From Pseudomonas siliginis (lineage in GTDB: Bacteria > Pseudomonadota > Gammaproteobacteria > Pseudomonadales > Pseudomonadaceae), in contig NZ_JAHSTW010000004.1 of NCBI RefSeq assembly GCF_019145195.1, positions 248,001-312,000 on the forward strand: a stretch of DNA of 64,000 nt. The letters are read 5' to 3'. Shown here piece after piece: positions 56,079 to 64,000 of this stretch. Below the pieces are notes generated by a model. The model did not search any database. It saw only the letters and a program-made list of their open reading frames with translations, and had not been told where the DNA came from. The position numbers were made by a program, and so were the translations under genes. The first letter of the stretch is position 1. Each line of letters begins with the position of its first letter.

Positions 56079-56615
56079 ATGACGATGTCGGCCCGCCTCA
56101 CCTTGATCCTTTGCGCCGCGCTGCTCAGCGCCTGCGCCAGCCGCACACCGCCGCCAGCCCCCGTGGTTCGCGCGCCGATCGTGTTCGCTCCCTCCCAGGC
56201 TTTTTCCCCCGTTGCTGAAGACGTACTGTTCCGTGCCCTCGGCCTGGTCGGCACGCCGTATCGCTGGGGCGGCAACACGCCAGATTCCGGTTTCGATTGC
56301 AGTGGTCTGATCGGTTTCGTCTACCGCGACGCGGCGGGAATTTCGCTGCCACGCTCGACCCGCGAGATGATCGTCATGCAGGCGCCGAATGTCGGCAAGG
56401 AAGGCTTGCAGACCGGCGACCTGATTTTCTTCGCCACCAATGGCGGCTCGCAGGTCAGTCACGCGGGGATTTATGTCGGTGAGGGGCGCTTCGTGCATGC
56501 GCCGGCCACTGGCGGCACGGTCAAGCTCGATAGCTTGTCGAAGGCCTATTGGCAGAAGGCGTATCTGAGCGCCAAGCGGGTGTTGCAACCGGGGCAGCTG
56601 GCGCATAACCCCTAG
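56079..56615 (+). CDS. NlpC/P60 family lipoprotein, second copy
   Basis: 178 residues. Lipobox LSAC at 16-19, a Pro-rich linker, then an NlpC/P60 domain with Cys74 (FDCSGL), His128 (SHAGIY) and His140 (FVHAP). It is a paralogue of the gene upstream and has the same triad. The two may differ in timing or location. ATG 56079 has AGGA ten bases before it; ATG 56085 is an alternative. Confidence 0.92.
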   Translation: MTMSARLTLILCAALLSACASRTPPPAPVVRAPIVFAPSQAFSPVAEDVLFRALGLVGTPYRWGGNTPDSGFDCSGLIGFVYRDAAGISLPRSTREMIVMQAPNVGKEGLQTGDLIFFATNGGSQVSHAGIYVGEGRFVHAPATGGTVKLDSLSKAYWQKAYLSAKRVLQPGQLAHNP

Positions 56616-56633
56616 CGCGTATGCATAACTAAT

Positions 56634-56721
56634 TGTGGGAGCGAGCCTGCTCGCGAAGGCGGAGTGTCAGTCGACAATAATCTGATTGATAAACCGCTTT
56701 CGCGAGCAGGCTCGCTCCCAC
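56634..56721. repeat. REP pair (family A)
   Basis: Inverted copies between convergent genes. Confidence 0.95.
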
Positions 56722-56742
56722 ATTTTTTGCTTCGCGCTTAAC

Positions 56743-58056
56743 TTACTTGCTGGCAGAAACGCGCCACACCTTGTTCCCCACATCATCCGCCACCAGCAAG
56801 CCACCTTGCTGATCAATCACCACGCCCACAGGGCGGCCCAGCGCATTCTCGTCCTTGTCGAGGAAACCGGTCAGCACATCCACCGGCTGCCCGGTCGGTT
56901 TGCCGCCAGTGAACGGCACGAAAATCACCTTGTAGCCGCTGTGCGGTTTGCGGTTCCACGAGCCGTGCTGGCCAATGAATGCGCCTTCCTTGAATTGCGC
57001 CGGCAGGCTGTTGCCCTCGGCGAAGGTCAGGCCCAGCGAAGCGGTGTGCGGACCGACCGCGTAATCCGGAGCGATGGCCTTGGCCACCAGATCAGGATTC
57101 TGCGGTTTGACCCGCACATCGACGTGTTGCCCGTAATAGCTGAATGGCCAGCCATAGAAGCCGCCGTCCTTGACCGAGGTTATGTAGTCCGGCACCAGAT
57201 CGCTGCCGATTTCGTCACGCTCGTTGACCGCTGTCCACAATGCGCCGCTGGTAGGTTCCCAGGCGAGGCCGTTGGGGTTGCGAATGCCCGAAGCGAAGAT
57301 CCGATGATTGCCGGTCGCGCGATCGACTTCCCAGATCGCCGCGCGGCCTTCTTCCTGATCCAGACCGTTTTCGCCGACGTTACTGTTCGAGCCGACGGTG
57401 ACGTAGAGCTTGTTGCCGTCCTTGCTGGCGATGACGTTTTTGGTCCAGTGGTGATTCAGCGTGCCGCCGGGCAAGTCGACGACTTTGATCGGTTGGGTCT
57501 TGATCTCGGTGGCGCCCGGCTCGTAGTTGAAGCGCAGCAGGCGGTCGGTGTCGGCTACGTACAAATCGTTGCCAACCAGCGTCATGCCGAATGGCGAGTT
57601 GAGGTTCTGCAGAAATACCGTGCGGGTTTCTGCGACGCCATCGTGGTCGGCATCACGCAACAGGGTGATGCGGTTGGGGCTGGGTACGCCGGCACCGGCC
57701 TTGCCCATGACTTTCTTCATCACCCAGCCACGAATGCCTTTGCTGTCATCGGGCTTGGGCGGCGCATTGGTTTCCGCCACCAGCACATCGCCGTTGGGCA
57801 GCACGTAGAGCCAACGCGGGTGATCGAGGCCTTCGGCAAACGCGGCGACCTGGGTGCCGGCCGCTGCGGTCGGTTTCGTGCCTTCCGGCCAGCCCACCGC
57901 CGGAGCGATGTTCACTGTCGGGATCAGCGTCTTGTTCGGTTCGGGCAGTTTCGGTGACGGACCGGTGCCGTCGGAGACTTGCAGGCTGGAGGTTTCACCG
58001 CAGGCGGCGAGCCCGCCAGCGACGGCGATGATAAGAGCGAGTTGGGCCTTGCGCAT
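56743..58056 (-). CDS. Sorbosone dehydrogenase-like (PQQ-type beta-propeller) lipoprotein
   Basis: 437 residues. The lipobox LAAC at 16-19 suggests lipidation. [103 protein letters not shown] and [15 protein letters not shown] are blocks of the L-sorbosone/soluble-glucose dehydrogenase propeller family, which bind PQQ. The substrate is likely a sugar aldehyde but cannot be read. Confidence 0.88.
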   Translation of the reverse strand: MRKAQLALIIAVAGGLAACGETSSLQVSDGTGPSPKLPEPNKTLIPTVNIAPAVGWPEGTKPTAAAGTQVAAFAEGLDHPRWLYVLPNGDVLVAETNAPPKPDDSKGIRGWVMKKVMGKAGAGVPSPNRITLLRDADHDGVAETRTVFLQNLNSPFGMTLVGNDLYVADTDRLLRFNYEPGATEIKTQPIKVVDLPGGTLNHHWTKNVIASKDGNKLYVTVGSNSNVGENGLDQEEGRAAIWEVDRATGNHRIFASGIRNPNGLAWEPTSGALWTAVNERDEIGSDLVPDYITSVKDGGFYGWPFSYYGQHVDVRVKPQNPDLVAKAIAPDYAVGPHTASLGLTFAEGNSLPAQFKEGAFIGQHGSWNRKPHSGYKVIFVPFTGGKPTGQPVDVLTGFLDKDENALGRPVGVVIDQQGGLLVADDVGNKVWRVSASK

Positions 58057-58122
58057 TGCTGATCTTCCCTATGAATGCATTCCTAAACATAGAGGAGGGC
58101 GCAGGCCCGATGGTTCAACTGC

Positions 58123-58707
58123 TCAACCGCGGGCTTCCTTGAACAGCACGGCGATGCCCGGATGATAGTTGCCCGTGTCGCTGTGCAATTTGCGATAGGC
58201 GTAGGGGAAATACCAGGCCACGGCGCAGGTGTGTTCCTTTTGCAGGTCGTCGACCATGTCCTGCAGTTCTTCAGGGCTGGCGCTGTGCTGGGCTTTTTGC
58301 GGAGCAACAAAGAGGCAGCCGAGCTTGAGATCGCTGGCGTAACTGATGCGCTTGGCATCAGCGGTGACGTCGAGCAGTGCCTGGGTCAGGTTGAGGTTGT
58401 TGACTCGTGGCCAGCGTTGCGTGGCCTGAATGAACGCGCGGTCTTCGGCGCCGGCAATCAGCAGATCTGCGCGAGCATTGCGTTCGCCTTCTTCGTTCTG
58501 TTTGCGCGTGGCCGTGTCGTTCAGCGTGACCATTTCAGCCATCCACGCCGCTGCCGCGAGCAGGCCGAGATTGGCTTTCTCGTCGTGCCAATATGGCGTG
58601 TCGTTGTCGCCGCGAACGGTGTTGTAGCGATCGATACAGTCAAACCAGCGTTCCAGCACCGGGCGCAGAAATTCCAGGCGCGGGTTGCTGATAATCATGC
58701 CTTGCAT
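58123..58707 (-). CDS. Unknown protein, about 194 residues
   Basis: 194 residues, soluble, no signal peptide or membrane segment. Features are RWFDCIDRYNTVRGDNDTPYWHDEKANLGLLAAAAWMAE and KLGCLFVAPQKAQHSASPEELQDMV. I do not recognise a family and give no function. ATG 58707 is preferred because AAGGA lies eight bases upstream; in-frame ATGs at 58716 and further up are possible. It lies upstream of the sorbosone-dehydrogenase gene on the same strand. Confidence 0.75.
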   Translation of the reverse strand: MQGMIISNPRLEFLRPVLERWFDCIDRYNTVRGDNDTPYWHDEKANLGLLAAAAWMAEMVTLNDTATRKQNEEGERNARADLLIAGAEDRAFIQATQRWPRVNNLNLTQALLDVTADAKRISYASDLKLGCLFVAPQKAQHSASPEELQDMVDDLQKEHTCAVAWYFPYAYRKLHSDTGNYHPGIAVLFKEARG

Positions 58708-58874
58708 CGTCGTCATCCTTATTGTTGTAGTGGGCTTTCGAAAAGAGCATGGCTCTTTGATATCACTTGTCGCAGTCTGGCACAAGATTGCCGCTGCACA
58801 ATGGATCAGCGGCAGTTATTCGCGCGCAAAGCGCCTCTTCAATTGACGCTCCACCCCCAACCCTCTAACCTTCG

Positions 58875-59093
58875 CCGCTTGTTTCAGGTGCTCTGTGGCC
58901 CCGCGTCGACAGAGTGAAACAGGGAAGCCGGTGAGGGTGGTCTTCAAGCGAAGCCACGACGATCCCGGCGCTGCCCCCGCAACGGTAAATGAGTGAAAAC
59001 TGCGCCTTGAGCCACTGCCTCGAAAGAAGCGGGAAGGCGCGCAGTCCGGCGAAACGCCGCTCATGAGCCCGGAGACCGGCCTGATCCATCTCA
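58875..59093 (+). ncRNA. Cobalamin riboswitch
   Basis: A leader of about 220 bases with the AdoCbl-riboswitch pattern: CAGGTGCTCTGTGG early (58884), AACAGGGAAGCCGGTGAGG, the conserved GCTGCCCCCGCAACGGTAAA (58969-58988), the B12 box GAGCCACTG (59009), and CCCGGAGACCGGCCTG near the 3' side. It precedes cobO. It is known to switch off B12 genes when adenosylcobalamin is bound. Confidence 0.95.
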
Positions 59094-59095
59094 GC

Positions 59096-59125
59096 GGCAT
59101 CACGGTGGGCGATGCCAGGCTTTTT
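59096..59125 (+). terminator. Riboswitch expression-platform terminator candidate
   Basis: GGCATC pairs with GATGCC around CACGGTGGGC, followed by AGGC and TTTTT. It lies directly after the riboswitch and before cobO, so B12 could stop transcription here. Confidence 0.6.
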
Positions 59126-59180
59126 GCCGTCTATTCTTGTGCCTGCCCGCCGTTATCCAGCCTCAACGGAGAGCTCCCCC

Positions 59181-59792
59181 ATGACTGATTCCCCCGAGCG
59201 TGACGAACGCCATCTGGCGCGCATGCAGCGCAAGAAAGCCGTGATCGACGAACGCATCGCCAACTCTCCCGACGAGTGCGGCCTGGTGCTGGTGCTGACC
59301 GGCAACGGCAAAGGCAAGAGCAGCTCGGCGTTCGGCATGCTCGCCCGCGCGATGGGCCACGGCATGCAGTGCGGCGTGGTGCAGTTCATCAAGGGCCGCA
59401 ACAGCACTGGCGAAGAATTGTTTTTCCGCCGCTTCCCCGAGCAGGTGCGTTTCCACGTCATGGGCGAAGGCTTCACCTGGGAAACCCAGGATCGTCAGCG
59501 CGACATCGCCGCTGCGACCGCCGCTTGGGAAGTCTCGCGCGAGTTGTTGCGCGACCCTTTGATCGGTCTGGTGGTGCTCGATGAATTGAACATCGCCCTC
59601 AAGCACGGCTACCTCGATCTCGATCAGGTGCTCAGCGATTTGCAAGCGCGCCCGCCGATGCAACACGTGGTGGTCACCGGTCGCGGCGCGAAGCCGGAAA
59701 TGATCGAGATGGGCGACACGGTCACCGAGATGGGCATGCTCAAGCACGCCTTCCAGGCCGGGATCAAAGCGCAGAAAGGCGTCGAACTTTGA
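59181..59792 (+). CDS. cobO: Cob(I)yrinic acid a,c-diamide adenosyltransferase
   Basis: 203 residues, CobO/CobA/BtuR family. The P-loop is VLTGNGKGKSSSAFGML (about 39-53), then GVVQFIKGR, GEGFTWETQDRQRD (corrin side) and VVLDELNIALKHGYLDLDQVL. It transfers adenosyl from ATP to cobalt(I). ATG 59181 follows GGAGAGCTCCCCC. First gene of the cob operon; its stop overlaps cobB by four bases. Confidence 0.96.
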   Translation: MTDSPERDERHLARMQRKKAVIDERIANSPDECGLVLVLTGNGKGKSSSAFGMLARAMGHGMQCGVVQFIKGRNSTGEELFFRRFPEQVRFHVMGEGFTWETQDRQRDIAAATAAWEVSRELLRDPLIGLVVLDELNIALKHGYLDLDQVLSDLQARPPMQHVVVTGRGAKPEMIEMGDTVTEMGMLKHAFQAGIKAQKGVEL

Positions 59793-61171
59793 AGCCACCA
59801 CGTCACTGCCCGGCGGTGTTGATCGCCGCTCCGGCCTCCGGTCAGGGCAAGACCACCGTCACCGCTGCACTCGCCCGTTTGCATCGCAATCAGGGGCGCA
59901 AGGTGCGCGTGTTCAAGTGCGGGCCGGACTTTCTCGACCCGATGATCCTCGAGCGCGCCAGCGGTGCGCCGGTGTATCAACTGGACATGTGGATGGTCGG
60001 CGAGCAGGAAAGTCGCCGCCTGTTGTGGGAAGCCGCCGCCGAAGCCGATCTGATTCTGATCGAGGGCGTGATGGGCCTGTTCGACGGCGCGCCGTCCAGC
60101 GCTGATCTGGCGCGCCACTTCGGTGTGCCGGTGCTCGGCGTGATCGACGGCACCGCCATGGCGCAGACCTTTGGCGCCTTGGCGCTGGGCCTGGCGAAGT
60201 ATCAGCCGGACTTGCCGTTCGCTGGCGTGCTGGCCAACCGCGTCGGCACCTTGCGCCATGCGCAATTGCTCGAAGGCAGCCTCACCGAAGGTCTGCGCTG
60301 GTACGGTGCGCTGTCCCGCGAGACCGGCATCGAATTGCCGAGCCGCCACCTCGGCCTGGTTCAGGCCAGCGAATTGAATGATCTGGATCTGCGCCTCGAC
60401 GCGGCCGCCGATGCGCTCGCCAGCAGTTGCCAGGTCGCGCTGCCACCGGCCGTTGAATTCGCCGCGCCTGACCTCATCGCCGCCGAGCCTCTATTAAAAG
60501 GTGTGCGCATCGCCATCGCCCGCGATGAAGCCTTTGCCTTCACCTATGGCGCCAGTCTCGATCTGCTGCGGGCGATGGGCGCCGAACTGCAGTTTTTCTC
60601 GCCGATCCGCGACACGCAATTGCCCGAGGCGGACAGCCTGTATCTGCCGGGCGGCTATCCAGAGTTGCATCACGTCGCGCTGGCGCAAAACGCCTCAATG
60701 CTGGCGGCGATCCGCGCGCACCACGCGGCGGGCAAGCCGTTGCTCGCTGAATGTGGCGGCATGCTTTATCTGCTTGATTCGCTGACTGACGTGGAAGGCA
60801 CCCGTGCTGAGCTGGTCGGTTTGCTCAAGGGCGATGCAGTGATGCAGAAGCGTCTCGCGGCGCTGGCGTTGCAGGCGGTTGAATTGCCGGAAGGGGAGTT
60901 GCGTGGGCATACCTATCATCATTCCCTGACCACCACAGAGCTGACGCCGATTGCCCGTGGGCTGAGTCCCAATGGCGGGCGTGGGGCCGAGGCGGTTTAT
61001 CGCGAGGGGCGGATGACGGCGTCATATGTGCACTTTTATTTCCCGTCGAATCCGGCTGCGATTGCCGCATTGTTTGCGCCAGATAGTGAGGCCGCCTTGG
61101 CGAGCAGGTTCGCTCCCACAATGGATGACCTGAACTCTGTGGGAGCGAGCCTGCTCGCGAAAGGGCCATGA
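59789..61171 (+). CDS. cobB: Cobyrinate a,c-diamide synthase with REP-encoded tail
   Basis: 460 residues. The N-terminal dethiobiotin-synthetase-like ATPase has the P-loop APASGQGKTTVTAALA, then GPDFLDPMILERASG and LIEGVMGLFDG. The C-terminal class-I glutaminase-like domain has LYLPGGYPELH, LLAECGGMLYL with the Cys, and MTASYVHFYFPSNP with the His. The best start is TTG 59789, overlapping cobO (TTGA); no ATG or GTG lies between it and the conserved HCPAVLIAAPASGQGKTT. The last 26 or so codons (from about 61093) are a REP pair: the tail reads LASRFAPTMDDLNSVGASLL then AKGP, unlike any CobB end I know. Confidence 0.93.
   Translation: MKPPRHCPAVLIAAPASGQGKTTVTAALARLHRNQGRKVRVFKCGPDFLDPMILERASGAPVYQLDMWMVGEQESRRLLWEAAAEADLILIEGVMGLFDGAPSSADLARHFGVPVLGVIDGTAMAQTFGALALGLAKYQPDLPFAGVLANRVGTLRHAQLLEGSLTEGLRWYGALSRETGIELPSRHLGLVQASELNDLDLRLDAAADALASSCQVALPPAVEFAAPDLIAAEPLLKGVRIAIARDEAFAFTYGASLDLLRAMGAELQFFSPIRDTQLPEADSLYLPGGYPELHHVALAQNASMLAAIRAHHAAGKPLLAECGGMLYLLDSLTDVEGTRAELVGLLKGDAVMQKRLAALALQAVELPEGELRGHTYHHSLTTTELTPIARGLSPNGGRGAEAVYREGRMTASYVHFYFPSNPAAIAALFAPDSEAALASRFAPTMDDLNSVGASLLAKGP
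61093..61163. repeat. REP pair (family A) inside the 3' end of cobB
   Basis: CTTGGCGAGCAGGTTCGCTC and GTGGGAGCGAGCCTGCTCGC are inverted, in frame with cobB, and end five bases before the bluB start codon. Confidence 0.9.
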
Positions 61172-61818
61172 CCGACAACACCTTCTCCGAAGCCGAACGC
61201 GCAGCGGTCTACAAGGCCATCGCCGAGCGCCGCGACATGCGCCACTTCACCGGCGGCAGCGTCGAGCCGCAGTTGCTGCGTCGTCTGCTTGAAGCCGCTC
61301 ACCAGGCCCCAAGCGTCGGCCTGATGCAGCCGTGGCGCTTCATCCGCATCAGCGATCGTGCGCTGCGCGGGCAGATCCGCGATCTGGTGGAAGAAGAGCG
61401 CATCCGCACCGCCGAAGCCCTTGGCGAGCGCAGCGACGAGTTCATGCAACTCAAGGTCGAAGGCATCAATGACTGTGCTGAAGTGCTGGTTGCGGCGCTG
61501 ATGGACGATCGCGAAAAACACATCTTCGGTCGGCGCACGTTGCCGGAAATGGACATGGCCTCGTTGTCCTGCGCGATCCAGAATCTGTGGCTGGCCTCCC
61601 GTGCCGAGGGCTTGGGCATGGGCTGGGTCTCGCTGTTCGAACCGCAGGCACTGGCGGATTTGCTCAAGTTGCCGGCCGGTGCGAAACCGCTGGCGGTGTT
61701 GTGTCTGGGGCCGGTCAAGGAGTTCTATCCGGCGCCGATGCTGGTGCTCGAAGGCTGGGCGCAGGCGCGGCCGCTGAACGAGTTGCTGTACGAAAATTAT
61801 TGGGGAGTGAATCAATGA
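61168..61818 (+). CDS. bluB: 5,6-dimethylbenzimidazole synthase BluB
   Basis: 216 residues of the nitroreductase fold. [41 protein letters not shown] is the N-terminal flavin site, and [43 protein letters not shown] is characteristic of BluB. It converts reduced FMN and O2 to DMB, the lower ligand of B12. It starts at ATG 61168, overlapping cobB by four bases directly after the REP. Some nearby databases use the name cobT2/bluB. Confidence 0.95.
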   Translation: MTDNTFSEAERAAVYKAIAERRDMRHFTGGSVEPQLLRRLLEAAHQAPSVGLMQPWRFIRISDRALRGQIRDLVEEERIRTAEALGERSDEFMQLKVEGINDCAEVLVAALMDDREKHIFGRRTLPEMDMASLSCAIQNLWLASRAEGLGMGWVSLFEPQALADLLKLPAGAKPLAVLCLGPVKEFYPAPMLVLEGWAQARPLNELLYENYWGVNQ

Positions 61819-62723
61819 GTGTGGCGTTGCTGAGTGTCGCCGCGGTAGCGCTGGATGCGCTGCTCGGTGAACCGAAACGCTGGCATCCGCTGGTGGCGTT
61901 CGGCAATTTTGCCGGGCGCATCGAGCAACGCTTCAACGCCGGCGGTCGTGGCTGGCGCAGCCATGGCGTGACCGCGTGGGTGCTCGCGGTACTGCCGCTG
62001 ACTCTGCTCGCCACAGCATTCTCCTGGGCGCCCTATGTCGGCTGGATTGTCGAGATTCTCGCGTTGTATTGCGCCCTCGGCATGCGCAGCCTCGGCGAAC
62101 ATGTCGCACCGGTCGCGGCTGCGTTGCGCGCCGATGATCTGGACGAGGCACGCAAGCGCGTCGGTTATCTGGTCAGCCGCCAGACCAATGAACTGGACAG
62201 CAACGCCGTGGCCCGTGCCGCCACCGAATCGGTATTGGAGAACGGCAGCGATGCAGTGTTCGCTGCGCTGTTCTGGTTTGTCGTTGCCGGAGCGCCGGGC
62301 GTGGTCCTGTATCGCTTGAGCAATACCCTCGATGCGATGTGGGGTTATCGCAACGAACGCTTCGAGCGTTTCGGCTGGGCGGCGGCGAAAATCGACGACG
62401 TGTTGAACTATATTCCTGCGCGTCTGGTGGCGTTGACCTACGCGCTGCTCGGCAAAACCCGCCTCGCGCTCAAATGCTGGCGCACCCAGGCGCCGCAGTG
62501 GGACAGCCCCAACGCCGGCCCGGTGATGGCGGCTGGTGCCGGTGCGCTGGGCGTCGAGTTGGGTGGCCCGGCGATCTATCACGGCGAACTGCATGAGCGC
62601 CCGCAACTGGGCGAAGGTGCGCCGGCGGATGCCGATTCCATTGACCGTGGCTGGCAATTGGTCCAGCGCGGCGTATGGTTATGGCTGCTGATGCTTTGCT
62701 TGGGGGCGGAATTTTATGCTTGA
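61815..62723 (+). CDS. cbiB: Adenosylcobinamide-phosphate synthase (CbiB/CobD)
   Basis: 302 residues with about four membrane segments. [67 protein letters not shown] and [38 protein letters not shown] are the CbiB blocks. It attaches aminopropanol phosphate to cobyric acid. The gene is named cobD in P. denitrificans style and cbiB in Salmonella style. Overlaps bluB by four bases. Confidence 0.96.
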   Translation: MSVALLSVAAVALDALLGEPKRWHPLVAFGNFAGRIEQRFNAGGRGWRSHGVTAWVLAVLPLTLLATAFSWAPYVGWIVEILALYCALGMRSLGEHVAPVAAALRADDLDEARKRVGYLVSRQTNELDSNAVARAATESVLENGSDAVFAALFWFVVAGAPGVVLYRLSNTLDAMWGYRNERFERFGWAAAKIDDVLNYIPARLVALTYALLGKTRLALKCWRTQAPQWDSPNAGPVMAAGAGALGVELGGPAIYHGELHERPQLGEGAPADADSIDRGWQLVQRGVWLWLLMLCLGAEFYA

Positions 62724-63708
62724 GCACGGTGGCCGGTTGCGCAAGGCTGCACTCGATTACGGGATTGCCGAGGCCGACTGGCTCGACCTGTCCAGCGGCC
62801 TCGCGCCGTGGCCGTTCCCGATCCCGGAGATCCCGCTGCGCGCCTGGGCGCGCTTGCCGGAAACCGACGACGGTCTGGAACAGGCCGCCTGCGATTACTA
62901 CGGCGCCGCGCAGGTGTTACCGGTGGCCGGCTCGCAAATGGCCATCCAGTTGCTGCCGCGTCTGCGCCGGGCCGGCAAGGTCGGCGTGTTGTCGCCGTGC
63001 TATGCCGAGCATGCCGAAGCCTGGCGGCGCAGCGGTTACATCGTCCGTGAAGTGCTCGAGCAGGAGGTCGAATTCTTTCTCGACAGTCTCGATGTGCTGG
63101 TGGTAGTCAATCCGAACAATCCGACCGGCCTCAGCCTGACCCCGGCACGCCTGCTCGACTGGCATGCGCGGCTGGCGCAACGCGGCGGCTGGCTGGTGGT
63201 CGATGAAGCGTTCATGGACAACACGCCGCAACTGAGCCTCGCGCCCTATGCGCATCAGGTCGGGCTGGTGGTGTTGCGTTCGTTCGGCAAGTTTTTCGGC
63301 CTGGCCGGGGTGCGCCTCGGTTTCGTTCTGGCCGAACGCAAGTTGCTCAAACTGCTCGCCGAACAGGTCGGGCCGTGGGCGGTGAGCGGGCCGACGCGGG
63401 TACTCGGTACGGCGTGCCTGCAAGACACCGAGGGCCATACCCGTCAGCGGATTCGCAGCGATGAAGCGAGCGAACGGCTGGCGGCGCTGCTGACCCGTTG
63501 CGGTTTTGCACCGCAGGGTGGCTGCGCGCTGTTTCAGTGGCTGATCACCGAGCACGCCGAAGCGCTGCACGAATTCCTCGCCCGGCGCGGCATCCTCCTG
63601 CGCCTGTTCAGCCACAACAGCAGTGTGCGTTTCGGCCTGCCGGCCGATGCCGCGCAAGAGCTGCGTCTCGAACAAGCTTTGCAAGCTTTCACCAAGGACC
63701 ACCCATGA
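62716..63708 (+). CDS. cobC: Threonine-phosphate decarboxylase (CobC/CobD class)
   Basis: 330 residues, PLP fold type [69 protein letters not shown] and [21 protein letters not shown] (with the PLP lysine) are seen. It makes (R)-1-amino-2-propanol phosphate for the CbiB step. Overlaps cbiB by eight bases and cobQ by four. Named CobC in the P. denitrificans scheme. Confidence 0.95.
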   Translation: MLEHGGRLRKAALDYGIAEADWLDLSSGLAPWPFPIPEIPLRAWARLPETDDGLEQAACDYYGAAQVLPVAGSQMAIQLLPRLRRAGKVGVLSPCYAEHAEAWRRSGYIVREVLEQEVEFFLDSLDVLVVVNPNNPTGLSLTPARLLDWHARLAQRGGWLVVDEAFMDNTPQLSLAPYAHQVGLVVLRSFGKFFGLAGVRLGFVLAERKLLKLLAEQVGPWAVSGPTRVLGTACLQDTEGHTRQRIRSDEASERLAALLTRCGFAPQGGCALFQWLITEHAEALHEFLARRGILLRLFSHNSSVRFGLPADAAQELRLEQALQAFTKDHP

Positions 63709-64000
63709 CCACTCTGATGGTGCAAGGCACCACGTCCGATGCCGGCAAAAGCACGCTGGTGACGGCGTTGTGCCGCTGGGCCACCCGCCAGGGCGTGGCG
63801 GTGGTGCCGTTCAAGCCGCAGAACATGGCGCTCAACAGCGCAGTCACCGCTGACGGCGGCGAGATCGGCCGCGCGCAGGCAGTGCAGGCGCAAGCGGCCT
63901 TTCTCGAACCCCACACCGACATGAACCCGGTGCTGCTCAAGCCCAACAGCGACACCGGCGCGCAGGTGATCATTCATGGCCGCGCGGTGACGACGATGAA
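63705..64000 (+). CDS. cobQ: Cobyric acid synthase, N-terminal part
   Basis: 98 codons before the window ends. [25 protein letters not shown] has the Walker-A-like SDAGKST, and [28 protein letters not shown] plus [22 protein letters not shown] are CobQ/CbiP blocks. The enzyme amidates four side chains of adenosylcobyrinate diamide. ATG 63705 overlaps cobC by four bases. Confidence 0.96.
   Translation, partial: MTTLMVQGTTSDAGKSTLVTALCRWATRQGVAVVPFKPQNMALNSAVTADGGEIGRAQAVQAQAAFLEPHTDMNPVLLKPNSDTGAQVIIHGRAVTTM

Overview
The window is from a Pseudomonas of the fluorescens group. Pointers are the high GC content, the split of two characteristic REP families (cores GTGGGAGCGAGCCTGCTCGCG and GTGGCGAGGGGATTTATCCCC), a RAYT transposase next to them, and core gene orders typical of Pseudomonas (gltA | sdhCDAB-sucAB-lpd-sucCD; purMN | DUF2066-perM-hda; a B12-riboswitch-led cob operon). 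Almost everything is core metabolism. I see no prophage, insertion sequence, CRISPR array, tRNA or rRNA.

Layout. 0-1 kb: accessory edge with the start of an excisionase-like antitoxin gene and a complete hicAB toxin-antitoxin pair. 1-5.3 kb, all minus strand: MFS exporter, sulfate-binding protein, a six-helix K+-type channel with a zinc-ribbon tail, and a urea transporter. 5.5-12.9 kb: the glyoxylate-to-glycerate pathway (gcl, hyi, glxR, glycerate kinase, pyruvate kinase) with a divergent glcG-like gene. The intergenic region carries two identical TTGTATACAA palindromes, probably GntR-type operators. The urea transporter fits the same theme, because purine/allantoin breakdown gives glyoxylate plus urea. 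13-20 kb: REP-flanked RAYT gene, a RutR-like TetR regulator, DUF808 membrane protein, mlaA overlapped by a secreted alpha/beta-hydrolase, a small membrane protein and a membrane-anchored GH17 protein. 20-23 kb: orphan betaine-type binding protein and the yjcH-actP acetate symporter. 23.2-24.1 kb: about 1 kb without genes, holding a large nested inverted repeat.

24-37 kb is the TCA supercluster: gltA runs leftwards and sdhCDAB-sucAB-lpd-sucCD rightwards from a shared region in which near-consensus sigma70 promoters can be read for each direction. 37-51 kb holds BrnQ, DUF599 and MAPEG membrane proteins, a small lipoprotein, two coupled hotdog thioesterases, htpG with a readable sigma32 promoter, a dienelactone hydrolase, pirin, OsmC, a secreted amidohydrolase, a chemoreceptor and a DUF3108 protein. 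50-56.6 kb: purMN divergent from DUF2066, PerM, hda and two NlpC/P60 lipoproteins. 56.7-58.7 kb: a sorbosone-dehydrogenase-like lipoprotein and an unknown protein. 58.9-64 kb: cobalamin riboswitch followed by cobO-cobB-bluB-cbiB-cobC-cobQ, tightly overlapping and cut by the window edge.

The most notable signals are a REP pair that forms the 3' end of cobB and its junction with bluB, a REP of one family sitting inside a REP of the other family, the RAYT gene with its REPs, the gcl operators, the mlaA/hydrolase overlap and the large nested palindrome after actP. I do not see a convincing wholly new multi-gene system. Family assignments rest on reading translated sequence and on memory of the families, not on searches.
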